Assembly: GCF_007859295.1 (NCBI RefSeq)
Contig: NZ_VOHB01000002.1
Coordinates: forward strand, 620,001 to 684,000
Direction of reading: 5' to 3'
Length of the DNA stretch: 64,000 nt
Origin: Planococcus sp. CPCC 101016
Lineage (GTDB): Bacteria > Bacillota > Bacilli > Bacillales_A > Planococcaceae
The notes below the pieces were generated by a model. It saw nothing but the letters and a program-made list of their open reading frames with translations. It did not search any database and was not told where the DNA came from. The stretch's first letter is position 1. Each line of letters opens with the position of its first letter. Below, one piece after another: positions 52,264-60,623 of the stretch. The position numbers were made by a program, and so were the translations under genes.

Positions 52264-54224
52264 TGCTCCGAAAACTATTCAATAAGTCCACTGTCTCTTT
52301 GACAGCGGGCTTTTTCCTGCTTATTGTGTTATCTGCAATTCACCTGACACAGGGCCAGGCTGAATACACGGTTTCGGAACTACTGACAGGCGTTTGGACA
52401 GAAGGGCGTATCCAAGATATAGTGGTTTCTTTCCGTTTGCCGCGTCTTGCCATGGGTTTGTTGGCCGGAGGTGCTTTAGCGGTTTCGGGTGCGGTCCTGC
52501 AAACCTTGACCAATAATCCTTTGGCTTCTCCAGGTACACTCGGAATTAATGCGGGCGCATTTTTTTTCGTAGTTCTTTCTACAATATTTTTTCCGGGATT
52601 GATCGGGGCTCTACCATTTGTTACAGCTCTTTTAGGTGCTGTGCTTTCTTCTTTATTGGTTGTCGGTCTCGCTGGCAAGCAAATGGAGCCTGTCCGGGTA
52701 GCATTGACGGGCATGATCATCTCGCTGCTGTTTGCTTCCATCACGGGAGCGCTGCAATTATTATTTGAAAATCAGACAAATGGACTGTTCTTGTGGGGAT
52801 CCGGAACTTTGGTCCAATTAAACTGGGAAGGCGTCAAATTTGCAGCACCAGTTATTCTTCTGATGTTTCTGTTTGCATTATTGCTGGCAAAACCCATGGA
52901 TATTTTATCATTAGGAGAAGATATTGCATCTTCTCTTGGTCAAAATGTACGCTTGGTCAAACTGGCTGCTTGGGGAGTTGCCATTGTCCTGGCGGCTGCG
53001 ACCGTCAGTGTCGTCGGACCAATTGGTTTCATCGGCCTGATGGCACCGCATATTGTGCGCATGATGGGCATTAGAGGACATCTTCAAATTTTCACACATT
53101 CCTTTATATGGGGAAGCGTCTTTTTGGTCGGTGCGGACGTGTTGGGCCGATTGATTCAGCCTGGACAGGAAGTACCGGTCGGTGCCATGACGGCATTGGT
53201 AGGCGGTCCCTGGCTTTTGTATCTGGCATGGCGGACAGCCAAATCCATGAAGCGCGGGGAGCGTCAAATGGGCGGCACGACAAAACCTGTCAGATTAAAG
53301 CTGATAGTTCCTGTATTATTGGTAATAATCGCAGGGATCACCATTATGGCACTGAGCTTTAATGGCACTGCATGGACATTTGCTTGGACGGAAACGGTGG
53401 TCTGGAATTTCCGGGTGCCTCGGGTCTTAACTTCCTTTATTGTAGGAGTCATGCTGGCGATCACGGGTGTCATTCTCCAAGGTGTACTGCGTAATCCACT
53501 GGCAGATGCCAGTGTCCTGGGTGTTACTTCAATGGCGGGAGCAGGAGCGATGCTGCTGCTGGTTCTGTTTCCTTCCATACCGCCTGAATTTATGCCGATC
53601 GGTGCAACGGTCGGTGCAGCGTTGGCGCTTGGCATTATCTTGGTGACAGCCTGGAAGAATAACTTCCAGCCGATGCTGGTTGCCTTGATGGGCATCGCCA
53701 TTTCGGCATTCGGTTCGGCAGCGACACAGGTCTTTATTGTCAAAGCGAAGCTGGCAGTCGCAAGTGCCTTAGTATGGCTGTCGGGAAGCACTTATGGCAA
53801 GACTTGGGATGATGTGCAATTTTCCTTGATCCTATTGGCCATCTTCATTTGGCCAGCTATCTACCTGACACGCAGTTTGGATACCCTGACTTTCGGAGAC
53901 GATGTTGCCGCAGGATTGGGATTGAATATCCGTTCAACGCGTGTGTGGGCACTGATTATCGGTGTCGCCATTTCAACGGTGGCTGTATCAATTGTCGGCA
54001 CTATCGGATTTGTCGGACTAGTGGCGCCTCATATTGCCCGACGTCTGGTCGGGTTCCGGCATCTGCCGCTGATGCTGGCTTCCGGTTTGCTGGGTGGACT
54101 GCTGCTGGTCACCGCCGACTTTGTCGGACGTATTCTAATTGCGCCAAAAGATATCCCAAGTGGCTTGGTTGTCGCTTTAATCGGAACACCGTATCTGCTT
54201 TATTTGCTTAGAAAAATGAAATAA
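52263..54224 (+). CDS. Fused double FecCD-type siderophore permease (FhuB-like)
   Basis: 653 residues made of two FecCD permease units of about 325 residues. Unit 1 has RLPRLAMGLLAGGALAVSGAVLQ, NNPLASPGTLG and GPIGFIGLMAPHIVRM. Unit 2 repeats these as RVPRVLTSFIVGVMLAITGVILQ, RNPLADASVLG and GTIGFVGLVAPHIARR. Such a fusion is known from E. coli FhuB; Bacillus systems usually have two separate genes. One polypeptide can therefore form the whole channel. ATG overlaps the binding-protein stop by one base. Confidence 0.92.
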   Translation: MLRKLFNKSTVSLTAGFFLLIVLSAIHLTQGQAEYTVSELLTGVWTEGRIQDIVVSFRLPRLAMGLLAGGALAVSGAVLQTLTNNPLASPGTLGINAGAFFFVVLSTIFFPGLIGALPFVTALLGAVLSSLLVVGLAGKQMEPVRVALTGMIISLLFASITGALQLLFENQTNGLFLWGSGTLVQLNWEGVKFAAPVILLMFLFALLLAKPMDILSLGEDIASSLGQNVRLVKLAAWGVAIVLAAATVSVVGPIGFIGLMAPHIVRMMGIRGHLQIFTHSFIWGSVFLVGADVLGRLIQPGQEVPVGAMTALVGGPWLLYLAWRTAKSMKRGERQMGGTTKPVRLKLIVPVLLVIIAGITIMALSFNGTAWTFAWTETVVWNFRVPRVLTSFIVGVMLAITGVILQGVLRNPLADASVLGVTSMAGAGAMLLLVLFPSIPPEFMPIGATVGAALALGIILVTAWKNNFQPMLVALMGIAISAFGSAATQVFIVKAKLAVASALVWLSGSTYGKTWDDVQFSLILLAIFIWPAIYLTRSLDTLTFGDDVAAGLGLNIRSTRVWALIIGVAISTVAVSIVGTIGFVGLVAPHIARRLVGFRHLPLMLASGLLGGLLLVTADFVGRILIAPKDIPSGLVVALIGTPYLLYLLRKMK

Positions 54225-54229
54225 ATGAC

Positions 54230-54268
54230 GAAAGGACCTGCCGGAATGGCGGGTCCTTTCTGTTTTTT
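54230..54268 (+). terminator. Rho-independent terminator of the siderophore operon
   Basis: 13-bp stem GAAAGGACCTGCC / GGCGGGTCCTTTC, 5-nt loop, T-run TTTTTT after two bases. Confidence 0.85.
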
Positions 54269-54319
54269 AGCGGCAAACTTCATAAAAAAGTCATCAGCAG
54301 GCGGCGAGCATTAATGAAA

Positions 54320-55501
54320 TTAAGCGGTTTGAAGAGCAACGGCTGGACCGAAGAACTCGAAATGAATCTGCTCTTCTTTTATACCAAGTGCACGCAGTTC
54401 CTGAATGATGGTTTCCATGAAAGGCACAGGACCACATACATAGACATCTCCTGTGACATCAATGTATTCTTCCAGAACTGCACGTGTAATATAGCCTTGA
54501 GGTTGATCGGAATAAAGCGTTTTGTAGTTTGCATTGTCCATAACCTCAATGTATTTCTGAATATCCTTGTCGAAGGCGTGCAGAGATTCATTGCGCGCAG
54601 CGTGAAGGAAGACTGTCGGACGTTCCGGCGTCAAGGTGGCAACAGTTTCGAACATGCTCATCATAGGCGTGATGCCGACACCGCCGCTCACGAAAGCCAC
54701 AGGTGTAACTTTTTCAGCGTCGAGAACAAATTCACCTGCAGGTGCGCTGACTTCAAAGCGGTCGCCTACGTTCATTTCATCATGAAGGTAAACGGATACC
54801 CGGCCGTTCGGGTCATTATCTGCATCGCGTTTTACGGAAATACGGAACTCATCATCTTGAGCTGCTTGAGAAAGACTATACTGGCGATTGAATAAATACT
54901 GTTCGCCTGGAATTGACATGCGTACAGAAATGTATTGACCAGGCTGATAAGCAGGAACATTTTTGCCATCTACTGGTTTCAAATAGAAAGAAGTAATATT
55001 TTCGCTTTCTTTCTCTTTACGGACAATGGTGAAGTCTTTAAAGAAGCTCCAGCCGTTTTCCTGTGTTTCCATTTTTTCATACATATCTTTTTCAACACTG
55101 ATGAAAGCATCTGCGATGACGCCGTATGCTTCTGCCCAAGCATTGATGATGTCATCAGTTGCTGCATCACCCAATACTTCTTTGATTGCTTTTAACAAAT
55201 ATTCTCCAACGATTGGATAATGTTCAGGTTTTATCCCCAAACTCACGTGTTTGTTGGCAATTTGTACTACTGCTGGAAGAATGGCTTCCAGATTGTCGAT
55301 GTGGACAGCTGCCGCATAAACCGTGTTTGCCAATGCAGCCTGCTGGCGGCCTTTTTTCTGGTTAGCGTGATTAAAGATATTTAAAAGTTCAGGATGCGCT
55401 TCAAACATATTTTTGTAGAATACAGTCGTAATCGCCGTTCCGTGCTGTTCTAAAACTGGTACTGTGGATTTAATAATTGTTCTTGTTTCTTGTGATAACA
55501 T
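54320..55501 (-). CDS. hmp: Flavohemoglobin (nitric oxide dioxygenase), copy 1
   Basis: 393 residues. Globin domain (1 to about 140) with the proximal heme His in [21 protein letters not shown], then a FAD domain ([18 protein letters not shown]) and an NAD domain ([25 protein letters not shown]). It converts NO to nitrate with O2 and NADH. ATG 55501 is 6-7 nt from AGGAGAG; a TTG two codons upstream abuts that site. A near-perfect NsrR dyad lies at 55556-55580. Confidence 0.92.
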   Translation of the reverse strand: MLSQETRTIIKSTVPVLEQHGTAITTVFYKNMFEAHPELLNIFNHANQKKGRQQAALANTVYAAAVHIDNLEAILPAVVQIANKHVSLGIKPEHYPIVGEYLLKAIKEVLGDAATDDIINAWAEAYGVIADAFISVEKDMYEKMETQENGWSFFKDFTIVRKEKESENITSFYLKPVDGKNVPAYQPGQYISVRMSIPGEQYLFNRQYSLSQAAQDDEFRISVKRDADNDPNGRVSVYLHDEMNVGDRFEVSAPAGEFVLDAEKVTPVAFVSGGVGITPMMSMFETVATLTPERPTVFLHAARNESLHAFDKDIQKYIEVMDNANYKTLYSDQPQGYITRAVLEEYIDVTGDVYVCGPVPFMETIIQELRALGIKEEQIHFEFFGPAVALQTA

Positions 55502-55555
55502 GATCAATCTCTCCTTTTGTTTTCTATACTTTGACTATACTCTTCCATTTTGCTT

Positions 55556-55580
55556 AAAGATATATTTAAAATACATCTTT
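55556..55580 (-). promoter_or_regulatory. NsrR operator of hmp copy 1
   Basis: A 12-1-12 dyad: forward arm AAAGATATATTT, one base, then AAATACATCTTT. The arms are reverse complements except for one base. It closely follows the NsrR consensus AAGATGCATTT-N-AAATGCATCTT and lies 55 nt upstream of the start codon. Confidence 0.8.
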
Positions 55581-55675
55581 AAAATTTAGACATAATTGAC
55601 TTCACAGAAAAGTCACAACAAAGAAAATGGAAGCAGCTGTTTAGAATCAGTGGCAAGATACTCTCTAAAGGAGAA

Positions 55676-55792
55676 GATTTTATTCCATTAATTGGCGATG
55701 CTTTCCGAATTAGAGCAAATACTTTCTGACTGGGCTGGAATACTTTCTAAACTCGTCTAAATACTTTCCAATTCAATAGGGATACTTCCCGC
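55676..55792. repeat. Array of 12-bp motifs with an exact 21-bp period
   Basis: Motif cores start at 55697 (GATGCTTTCCGA), 55718 (AATACTTTCTGA), 55739 (AATACTTTCTAA), 55760 (AATACTTTCCAA) and 55781 (GATACTTCCCGC). A decayed unit is at 55676 and a further copy (GATACTCTCTAA) at 55657, slightly out of phase. Spacers of 9 bases are unlike each other. It lies between the two hmp genes, outside both promoters. Confidence 0.75.
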
Positions 55793-55813
55793 CTGCATTT
55801 TGAAATCGGCAAA

Positions 55814-55837
55814 TAAAAAAACCCGGCACATGCCGGG
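55814..55837 (-). terminator. Rho-independent terminator of hmp copy 2
   Basis: CCCGGCA / TGCCGGG stem with a 2-nt loop, followed on the minus strand by TTTTTTT. Confidence 0.85.
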
Positions 55838-55852
55838 CATAAAAACCTTCTA

Positions 55853-57037
55853 TTAATGCTTTGTATTCAAGTCCATAGCAGGACCGAAGAACTCATAGTG
55901 AATCTGTTCTTCCGGGATGCCCATGCCGTTCAGCTCGCGAATCATGATTTCCATGAAGGGAGCTGGTCCGCAGACATAAACGTCACTGGTTGGATCAACG
56001 TATTCCTCGAGCATTTCCCGGGTAATAAAACCGTTCGGTTCATCTGAGTAGACGGTCTTGTAGCGGGCATCGTCCATCATCATTGCATAAGACTGAATGT
56101 CTTCATCGAAAGCCTGCTGCAGTGGATTTCGGGCGCCATGCAGGAAAGTGGTCGGACGCCCGGGTGTAGTGTTCGCCACTGTTTCAAACATGCTCATCAT
56201 CGGCGTGATGCCGACACCGCCGCTGATAAACGCAATGGGGGTTGTTTTCGTTGTATCGAGGACAAAAACACCAGCAGGAGCGCTGACTTCAATCCGATCG
56301 CCTTCATTGATGCTGCTGTGCAGATAGTTGGAAACGACGCCATTTGGATCGTTGTCGTTTTCCCGTTTAACCGAAATGCGGAATTCATCTGGCTTAGGTG
56401 CTTGAGATAAGCTGTATTGCCGGATCACTAAAAAATCTTCTCCAGGCATGGACAGCCGGACTGAAATGTATTGGCCAGGTGTATAAGGGGGAACATTGAA
56501 TCCGTCTTTTGGTTTCAAATAGAAGGAAGTGATGACTTCGCTTTCCTTCACTTTCCGGGCGACAATAAAGTCTTTGAAGAAATTCCAGCCATTTTCCTGC
56601 TTAGTTTGTTTTTTATACATGTTTTTTTCAACACCGATAAAAGCGTCAGCAATGACCCCATAGGCCTCATCCCAAGCTTCGATGATTTCATCCGTAGCCG
56701 CATCGCCCAAAACTTCCTTCATCGCTTTCAGCAAATACTCGCCGACAATTGGGTAATGTTCCGGCAAAACGCCAAGACTCACGTGCTTATGGGCAATCTG
56801 GACAACCGCAGGAAGAATTTCTCCAAGGTCATCGATATGGACTGCCGCTGCATAGACAGCTTTGGCCAATGCGGTCTGTTGACGGCCCTGTGCCTGGTTA
56901 GCGTGATTGAAAATATTCAGCAATTCCGGATGTGCTTCAAAAAGATTCTTATAAAAGTGAGTTGTAATGGAAACGCCGTGCTCTTCCAAGACGGGAACGG
57001 TGGATTTAATAATTGTACGAGTTTCTTCTGATAACAT
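55853..57037 (-). CDS. hmp: Flavohemoglobin (nitric oxide dioxygenase), copy 2
   Basis: 394 residues with the same globin, FAD and NAD domains as copy 1 ([52 protein letters not shown]). Long identical stretches in the globin part show a recent paralogue, though many FAD-domain residues differ (IRQYSLSQA for NRQYSLSQA). AAAGGAG precedes the ATG. It diverges from nsrR, but no 25-bp NsrR dyad is visible in the shared promoter region. Confidence 0.92.
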   Translation of the reverse strand: MLSEETRTIIKSTVPVLEEHGVSITTHFYKNLFEAHPELLNIFNHANQAQGRQQTALAKAVYAAAVHIDDLGEILPAVVQIAHKHVSLGVLPEHYPIVGEYLLKAMKEVLGDAATDEIIEAWDEAYGVIADAFIGVEKNMYKKQTKQENGWNFFKDFIVARKVKESEVITSFYLKPKDGFNVPPYTPGQYISVRLSMPGEDFLVIRQYSLSQAPKPDEFRISVKRENDNDPNGVVSNYLHSSINEGDRIEVSAPAGVFVLDTTKTTPIAFISGGVGITPMMSMFETVANTTPGRPTTFLHGARNPLQQAFDEDIQSYAMMMDDARYKTVYSDEPNGFITREMLEEYVDPTSDVYVCGPAPFMEIMIRELNGMGIPEEQIHYEFFGPAMDLNTKH

Positions 57038-57066
57038 ATTAATCTACTCCTTTTCTTGATAAGATC

Positions 57067-57097
57067 TTCAGGTTCAATTGCTTTCGAACTTCCTGAA
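57067..57097. promoter_or_regulatory. Bulged inverted repeat between hmp copy 2 and nsrR
   Basis: TTCAGGTTC (57067-57075) and GAACTTCCTGAA (57086-57097) pair with a 3-base bulge and overlap the nsrR -35 region. A regulator other than a canonical NsrR-dyad binder may act here. Confidence 0.35.
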
Positions 57098-57110
57098 AAG
57101 CCGCTATAAT
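57082..57110 (+). promoter_or_regulatory. Putative promoter of nsrR
   Basis: Weak TTTCGA, 17 nt, consensus TATAAT (57105-57110), 24 nt before the start. Confidence 0.55.
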
Positions 57111-57134
57111 GAACATGCAGAAGAGGTGAAAAGA

Positions 57135-57569
57135 ATGAGATTGACCATGTATACAGACTTCTCATTACGTGTTTTGATTTATTTAGGCACCAAGGAACCA
57201 GACAAGCTAACGACAATACAAGAAATTTCTGAAGCATATAATATATCCAAGAATCATTTAACAAAAGTTACATTTGAACTGGGAAAAGCCGGTTTTATCC
57301 ATACGGTCCGAGGCAGAGGCGGTGGAATTCGCCTAGCCGACTCTCCTCATAACATCAATGTGGGCACTGTGGTCAGAAGGATGGAAGATGACTTTCATTT
57401 GGTTGAATGCTTTGACTCGGCCACTAACCGCTGCCCGATTTCACCTATTTGTGGATTGAGAGGCATATTGGGCAAGGCACTCCATGCTTATTTGACGGTA
57501 TTGGATGAGTACACGCTTGAAGACCTTTTGTTCAATAAGGAAGGGCTTCGCGAAATCTTGCAGACATAA
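57135..57569 (+). CDS. nsrR: Nitric oxide-sensing Rrf2 repressor NsrR
   Basis: 144 residues. Winged helix MYTDFSLRVLIYLGT, EAYNISKNHLTKVTFELGKAGFIHTVRGRGGGIRLA. The Fe-S cluster cysteines Cys92, Cys100 and Cys106 (C-x7-C-x5-C) are at the positions known for NsrR. It represses hmp until NO destroys the cluster. ATG 57135 follows AGAGGTGA. Placed between the two hmp genes and the rest, with a visible target before hmp copy 1. Confidence 0.9.
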   Translation: MRLTMYTDFSLRVLIYLGTKEPDKLTTIQEISEAYNISKNHLTKVTFELGKAGFIHTVRGRGGGIRLADSPHNINVGTVVRRMEDDFHLVECFDSATNRCPISPICGLRGILGKALHAYLTVLDEYTLEDLLFNKEGLREILQT

Positions 57570-57576
57570 AAAGAAC

Positions 57577-57608
57577 ACAAAAACGGCTCAAGTTTGAGCC
57601 GTTTTTGT
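57577..57608. terminator. Bidirectional terminator
   Basis: Perfect 15-bp stem ACAAAAACGGCTCAA / TTGAGCCGTTTTTGT between nsrR and the convergent gene. Confidence 0.88.
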
Positions 57609-57610
57609 AT

Positions 57611-58033
57611 TTACAATTCGAGCGTTTGCGGCTCTTGACCTTTTCTATTCATTAAGCGCACTCTATCGGGTTTGATGGCCAAAATGATTAGGTTCGGATC
57701 ATCCGGTCCTTCAAACCAGCCTTCTAAGTGTTCGTTCCAAACTTTGTTGATCATTTCGCGATCGTCATTTAAAGACATGGTGCCTTCAATTTCAAGGAAT
57801 GTATCGCCGACTCCTTCGCCTTCGTATCCCAGAAGAATATGGGCATGCGGATTGGCTTCCAATTCATCAACTTTTCGCGTTTTTTTGCTGGTGGCTGTGT
57901 ATAATGTGAAATCATCATTAAAGAAAGTCATATAGCGTGAATGGGGTTTATTCTCTTTAATCGTTGCTAAAGTCCCCACATAACTATCCTCTAATATTTT
58001 TAATGCCGCTTTTTTTACTTCTTCCTGATTCAT
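57611..58033 (-). CDS. Pyridoxamine 5'-phosphate oxidase-related stress protein (GSP26/YdaG-like)
   Basis: 140 residues, split beta-barrel flavin-binding fold: SYVGTLATIKENKPHSRYMTFFNDDFTLYTATSKKTRKVDEL and ANPHAHILLGYEG. Close in layout to general stress protein 26 of Bacillus. It could bind FMN or another flavin. ATG 58033 is 9 nt from AAAGGAG. A sigma-B-like promoter at 58066-58090 fits that relationship. Confidence 0.82.
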   Translation of the reverse strand: MNQEEVKKAALKILEDSYVGTLATIKENKPHSRYMTFFNDDFTLYTATSKKTRKVDELEANPHAHILLGYEGEGVGDTFLEIEGTMSLNDDREMINKVWNEHLEGWFEGPDDPNLIILAIKPDRVRLMNRKGQEPQTLEL

Positions 58034-58065
58034 CCATACCACTCCTTTTATGTTTGTACTTATCT

Positions 58066-58090
58066 ATTCCTTTTTAAATCTGTACTAAAC
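58066..58090 (-). promoter_or_regulatory. Candidate sigma-B promoter
   Basis: Minus strand GTTTAG-N13-AGGAAT; one mismatch in each hexamer to GTTTAA and GGGAAT. Confidence 0.5.
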
Positions 58091-58094
58091 ATAA

Positions 58095-58118
58095 AAGACC
58101 TGCTGGGGAGCAGGCCTT
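58095..58118 (-). terminator. Rho-independent terminator of the EamA gene
   Basis: Minus strand AAGGCCTGCT / AGCAGGTCTT stem, CCCC loop, then TTTATG. Overlaps the stop codon. Confidence 0.7.
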
Positions 58119-59010
58119 AAATTTGTTGGACTATTTTGGGTGTCCGATTAAATATACTCGGCAGCACCATACCAATTAAGATAATGAAGATTCCGCCTAC
58201 TTGAAGAGGAGTTAATGCTTCGTTCAAAATAATGACCGATGCGATGACGGCAACGGGCAATTCCATTGCGCTTAAAATAGAGGCAAGCCCGGATCCGACA
58301 CGTGGCACGGCGATGGAGAAAAAGTAGATAGGTGTAATAATTCCGAAAAGGCCAAGCAACAGTCCAAAAATCCATAGACCTTCACTAAATAATTGGCCGT
58401 TCCAGACAATCTCCGGTGTTTGGAACAGACCGACTACGATGGCTGCAAAAAACGATACGTAAAATAAACGGGCTGAAGTATCCATGCCTTCAATCTGCTG
58501 TCCATTGACGAACATGAACGCCGAAAAGCAAAAGGCAGCGCCAATTCCCCAAGCCCATCCTTGCCATGGGATACCACTCAGGTCCGTTCCGATAATGCCA
58601 GCAGCAAACAAAGTCCCTGCAAATAATAAGATCAATGATAAAACTTCTGTACGCTTCAGCCATCTGCGATTGACGATGCAATCAAGGAACATGCCGATCC
58701 ACGTAAATTGGAACAATAGCACTACAGCCAATGAAGCAGGGAGATAATTGAGTGAATGGGCATAAACCATGCCGGTAACAGCTGTCGAAGTGCCGGAAAG
58801 CACTAATATTTTCCATCCTTTGATTCTAGGGAATCTGCGTTGCGTTGCAAAAAATAAAAGAGCCGCTAATGCGAACCCTATAAAGTATTGGGCGGTCACT
58901 GCTTCTGCAGCAGTAAATCCATTTTTCATTGCCACTTTTATAATGGTCGAGAGAACTCCATAACTGCTTGCGGCTATGACAACCATAAGTGGATAAATCC
59001 AGTTTTTCAT
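58117..59010 (-). CDS. EamA/DMT superfamily transporter (10 TM)
   Basis: 297 residues, two EamA repeats of five membrane segments. Repeat ends are AVVLLFQFTWIGMFLDCIVN and SAMELPVAVIASVIILNEALTPLQVGGIFIILIGMV, the second being the signature end of EamA domains. It probably exports a small metabolite or amino acid; none is indicated. AGGAGTGAAAG precedes the ATG. Confidence 0.85.
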   Translation of the reverse strand: MKNWIYPLMVVIAASSYGVLSTIIKVAMKNGFTAAEAVTAQYFIGFALAALLFFATQRRFPRIKGWKILVLSGTSTAVTGMVYAHSLNYLPASLAVVLLFQFTWIGMFLDCIVNRRWLKRTEVLSLILLFAGTLFAAGIIGTDLSGIPWQGWAWGIGAAFCFSAFMFVNGQQIEGMDTSARLFYVSFFAAIVVGLFQTPEIVWNGQLFSEGLWIFGLLLGLFGIITPIYFFSIAVPRVGSGLASILSAMELPVAVIASVIILNEALTPLQVGGIFIILIGMVLPSIFNRTPKIVQQI

Positions 59011-59047
59011 TTTCTTTCACTCCTGTTCAAACGAAAATCATAGCACA

Positions 59048-59083
59048 TAAAAACCGCTGAGGATAGCCTCGGCGGTCTTTTTT
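59048..59083. terminator. Terminator hairpin, usable in both directions
   Basis: ACCGCTGAGG / CCTCGGCGGT stem, 4-nt loop, A- and T-runs on the flanks. It ends the 76-aa gene on the minus strand. Confidence 0.75.
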
Positions 59084-59116
59084 AAAAGCATTTACTTTTA
59101 TGAAAATTCACACTGA

Positions 59117-59347
59117 TCACTCAGGAAATTTTTCTTCGCTTGAAGAATTGTCTTTGGTGGCACGCTTATTTTGCTCTTCCTGCTTTTCCTGTTTCAAATC
59201 TTCCATTGGAATAGTATCTACAGTCATTTCCTCTTTATGCATTTCTGTAAGGGTCTTTTTATCAGTTTTGTACTGCTCAGGGTTATCCATAGGACCGCCG
59301 TCGCTAATGTTGCGGTCTTCCTCTTTAAATGGTCTTTTGTCTGACAT
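59117..59347 (-). CDS. Small acidic/basic hydrophilic protein (76 aa)
   Basis: Not recognised. No hydrophobic core; rich in Lys, Glu, Asp, Gln with MSDKRPFKEEDRNISDGGPMD at the start and a KQEKQEEQNKRATKD-type charged region. Likely disordered. ATG 59347 follows AGAGGTG. A sigma-B-like promoter and own terminator suggest a stress-induced gene similar in kind to the 62-aa gene at 26539. Confidence 0.55.
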   Translation of the reverse strand: MSDKRPFKEEDRNISDGGPMDNPEQYKTDKKTLTEMHKEEMTVDTIPMEDLKQEKQEEQNKRATKDNSSSEEKFPE

Positions 59348-59383
59348 GCAAAGCACCTCTTCCTTTTTTGTGTTGTTACTTGT

Positions 59384-59409
59384 ATTCCTTTTATAAAAAT
59401 ATTTAAAAC
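59384..59409 (-). promoter_or_regulatory. Candidate sigma-B promoter
   Basis: Minus strand GTTTTA-N14-AGGAAT, 36 nt before the small gene starting at 59347. Confidence 0.4.
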
Positions 59410-59555
59410 ATGAAGCTCAATGTAGTTTCCTGTATGATGAAAAGGGGAAGAACCTATTGCTCGTATCATTGTAAGCAACAAAAAATTAGCCTTTAATTAA
59501 TAGGGTATACAATAGATATGATAAAATAGAGCCAGTGAACGAAAGGAGTTGCAGA

Positions 59556-60575
59556 ATGAATACGAAATCAGCAATAACAGTTGGCGGTTTGGAGTTTGAA
59601 TGGGATTTGGCTGAAGGTCGTTTCTTGTTTGAAGGACAGGAAGCTGTTCTTTTTTGGACAGCATCCGCAATGAAAATGTTTTTTGATTCCATAGAAGAAA
59701 TCTCGGGTCAAGACGCGGCGAATGTCGTGCTGGAATCTACAGGATTTCGCCAAGGACTCGTAGTAGGTGAATATTTTCAAGGTATGAAGGGTGTCTCTAT
59801 CGCTGAGGCTGCTCAACTGATTACCAATACATATGCCTCAGCAGGATGGGGATTAGCGGAAATTAAAGAATTGGATGAAGATGCACATACACTTGAGGTG
59901 CATTTAAAAAATAGCTGGGAGCACATAATCAATGTAGCTCAAGAGAAGCAGCAGGGCGGCAGCTTCCTGCCTTCCCATTATGCTGGAATCTTTACATCAC
60001 TGTTTAAAGAAAACATCTGGTATAAAGTCGTCCATCACCAATTGGATGGCTTTGAAGAAAGCGTCATTCAGTATTTCCCTTCTGAAGAGACAATTGAAAA
60101 GAATATCCATCAATTGTCGCGTTTAAAAGAAGCGGAGAAAATCAACGAACTTGAGCGTCTGGTGGATGAAAAAACACGGGAACTGAATGAAATGATCAAA
60201 GAGATTTCATCTCCTTTGATCCCGGTGCTGGAAGACATTGTCGTGGTTCCTCTGTTGGGTACCTACGATGAAGCGCGTGCGGAAGAGCTATTAGTGAAAA
60301 CTTTGCAGAACATGCCAAAGCACAAAGCTAAATATTTAATTTTGGATCTGACAGGACTGAACAATAATTTTACTCAGCATGCAGCTATGCTGATTGAGAA
60401 ACTGGGATTGACTTCATCGATGATTGGCACTCAAACCATATTGGTGGGAATTTCAGCGAAAATGAGCATGACGATCACGGAGTCAGCCATTGACCTATCG
60501 AAATTCCAGTGCTTCCAAACCTTGCAGCATGGCATTCATTATGCACTTGCGCAGAATGGAAGAAGTATTATTTAA
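59556..60575 (+). CDS. V4R-STAS protein, RsbR-type stressosome sensor
   Basis: 339 residues. The N-terminal 180 residues resemble a V4R (4-vinyl reductase-type) ligand domain: SGQDAANVVLESTGFRQG and SHYAGIFTSLFKENIWYKV, but without the usual cysteines. A helical linker with NELERLVDEKTRELNEMIKEI (about 197-217) leads to a C-terminal STAS domain. Both threonines phosphorylated in RsbR proteins are present: Thr266 in LDLTG and Thr306 in MSMTITESAIDL. It should sit in the stressosome and signal to sigma-B. AAAGGAGTTGCAG precedes ATG 59556. Confidence 0.75.
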   Translation: MNTKSAITVGGLEFEWDLAEGRFLFEGQEAVLFWTASAMKMFFDSIEEISGQDAANVVLESTGFRQGLVVGEYFQGMKGVSIAEAAQLITNTYASAGWGLAEIKELDEDAHTLEVHLKNSWEHIINVAQEKQQGGSFLPSHYAGIFTSLFKENIWYKVVHHQLDGFEESVIQYFPSEETIEKNIHQLSRLKEAEKINELERLVDEKTRELNEMIKEISSPLIPVLEDIVVVPLLGTYDEARAEELLVKTLQNMPKHKAKYLILDLTGLNNNFTQHAAMLIEKLGLTSSMIGTQTILVGISAKMSMTITESAIDLSKFQCFQTLQHGIHYALAQNGRSII

Positions 60576-60579
60576 AGCG

Positions 60580-60616
60580 AAAAGACGTATCGGACTCGTG
60601 TCCGATACGTCTTTTT
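60580..60616. terminator. Bidirectional terminator
   Basis: 16-bp stem AAAAGACGTATCGGAC / GTCCGATACGTCTTTT, 4-nt loop, T-run; between the STAS gene and convergent pepT. Confidence 0.88.
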
Positions 60617-60623
60617 TCGTGAG

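Noticed and set aside
55657..55792. CRISPR array
   Set aside because: Units are only 12 bp, degenerate, with 9-bp spacers, and no cas genes are nearby.
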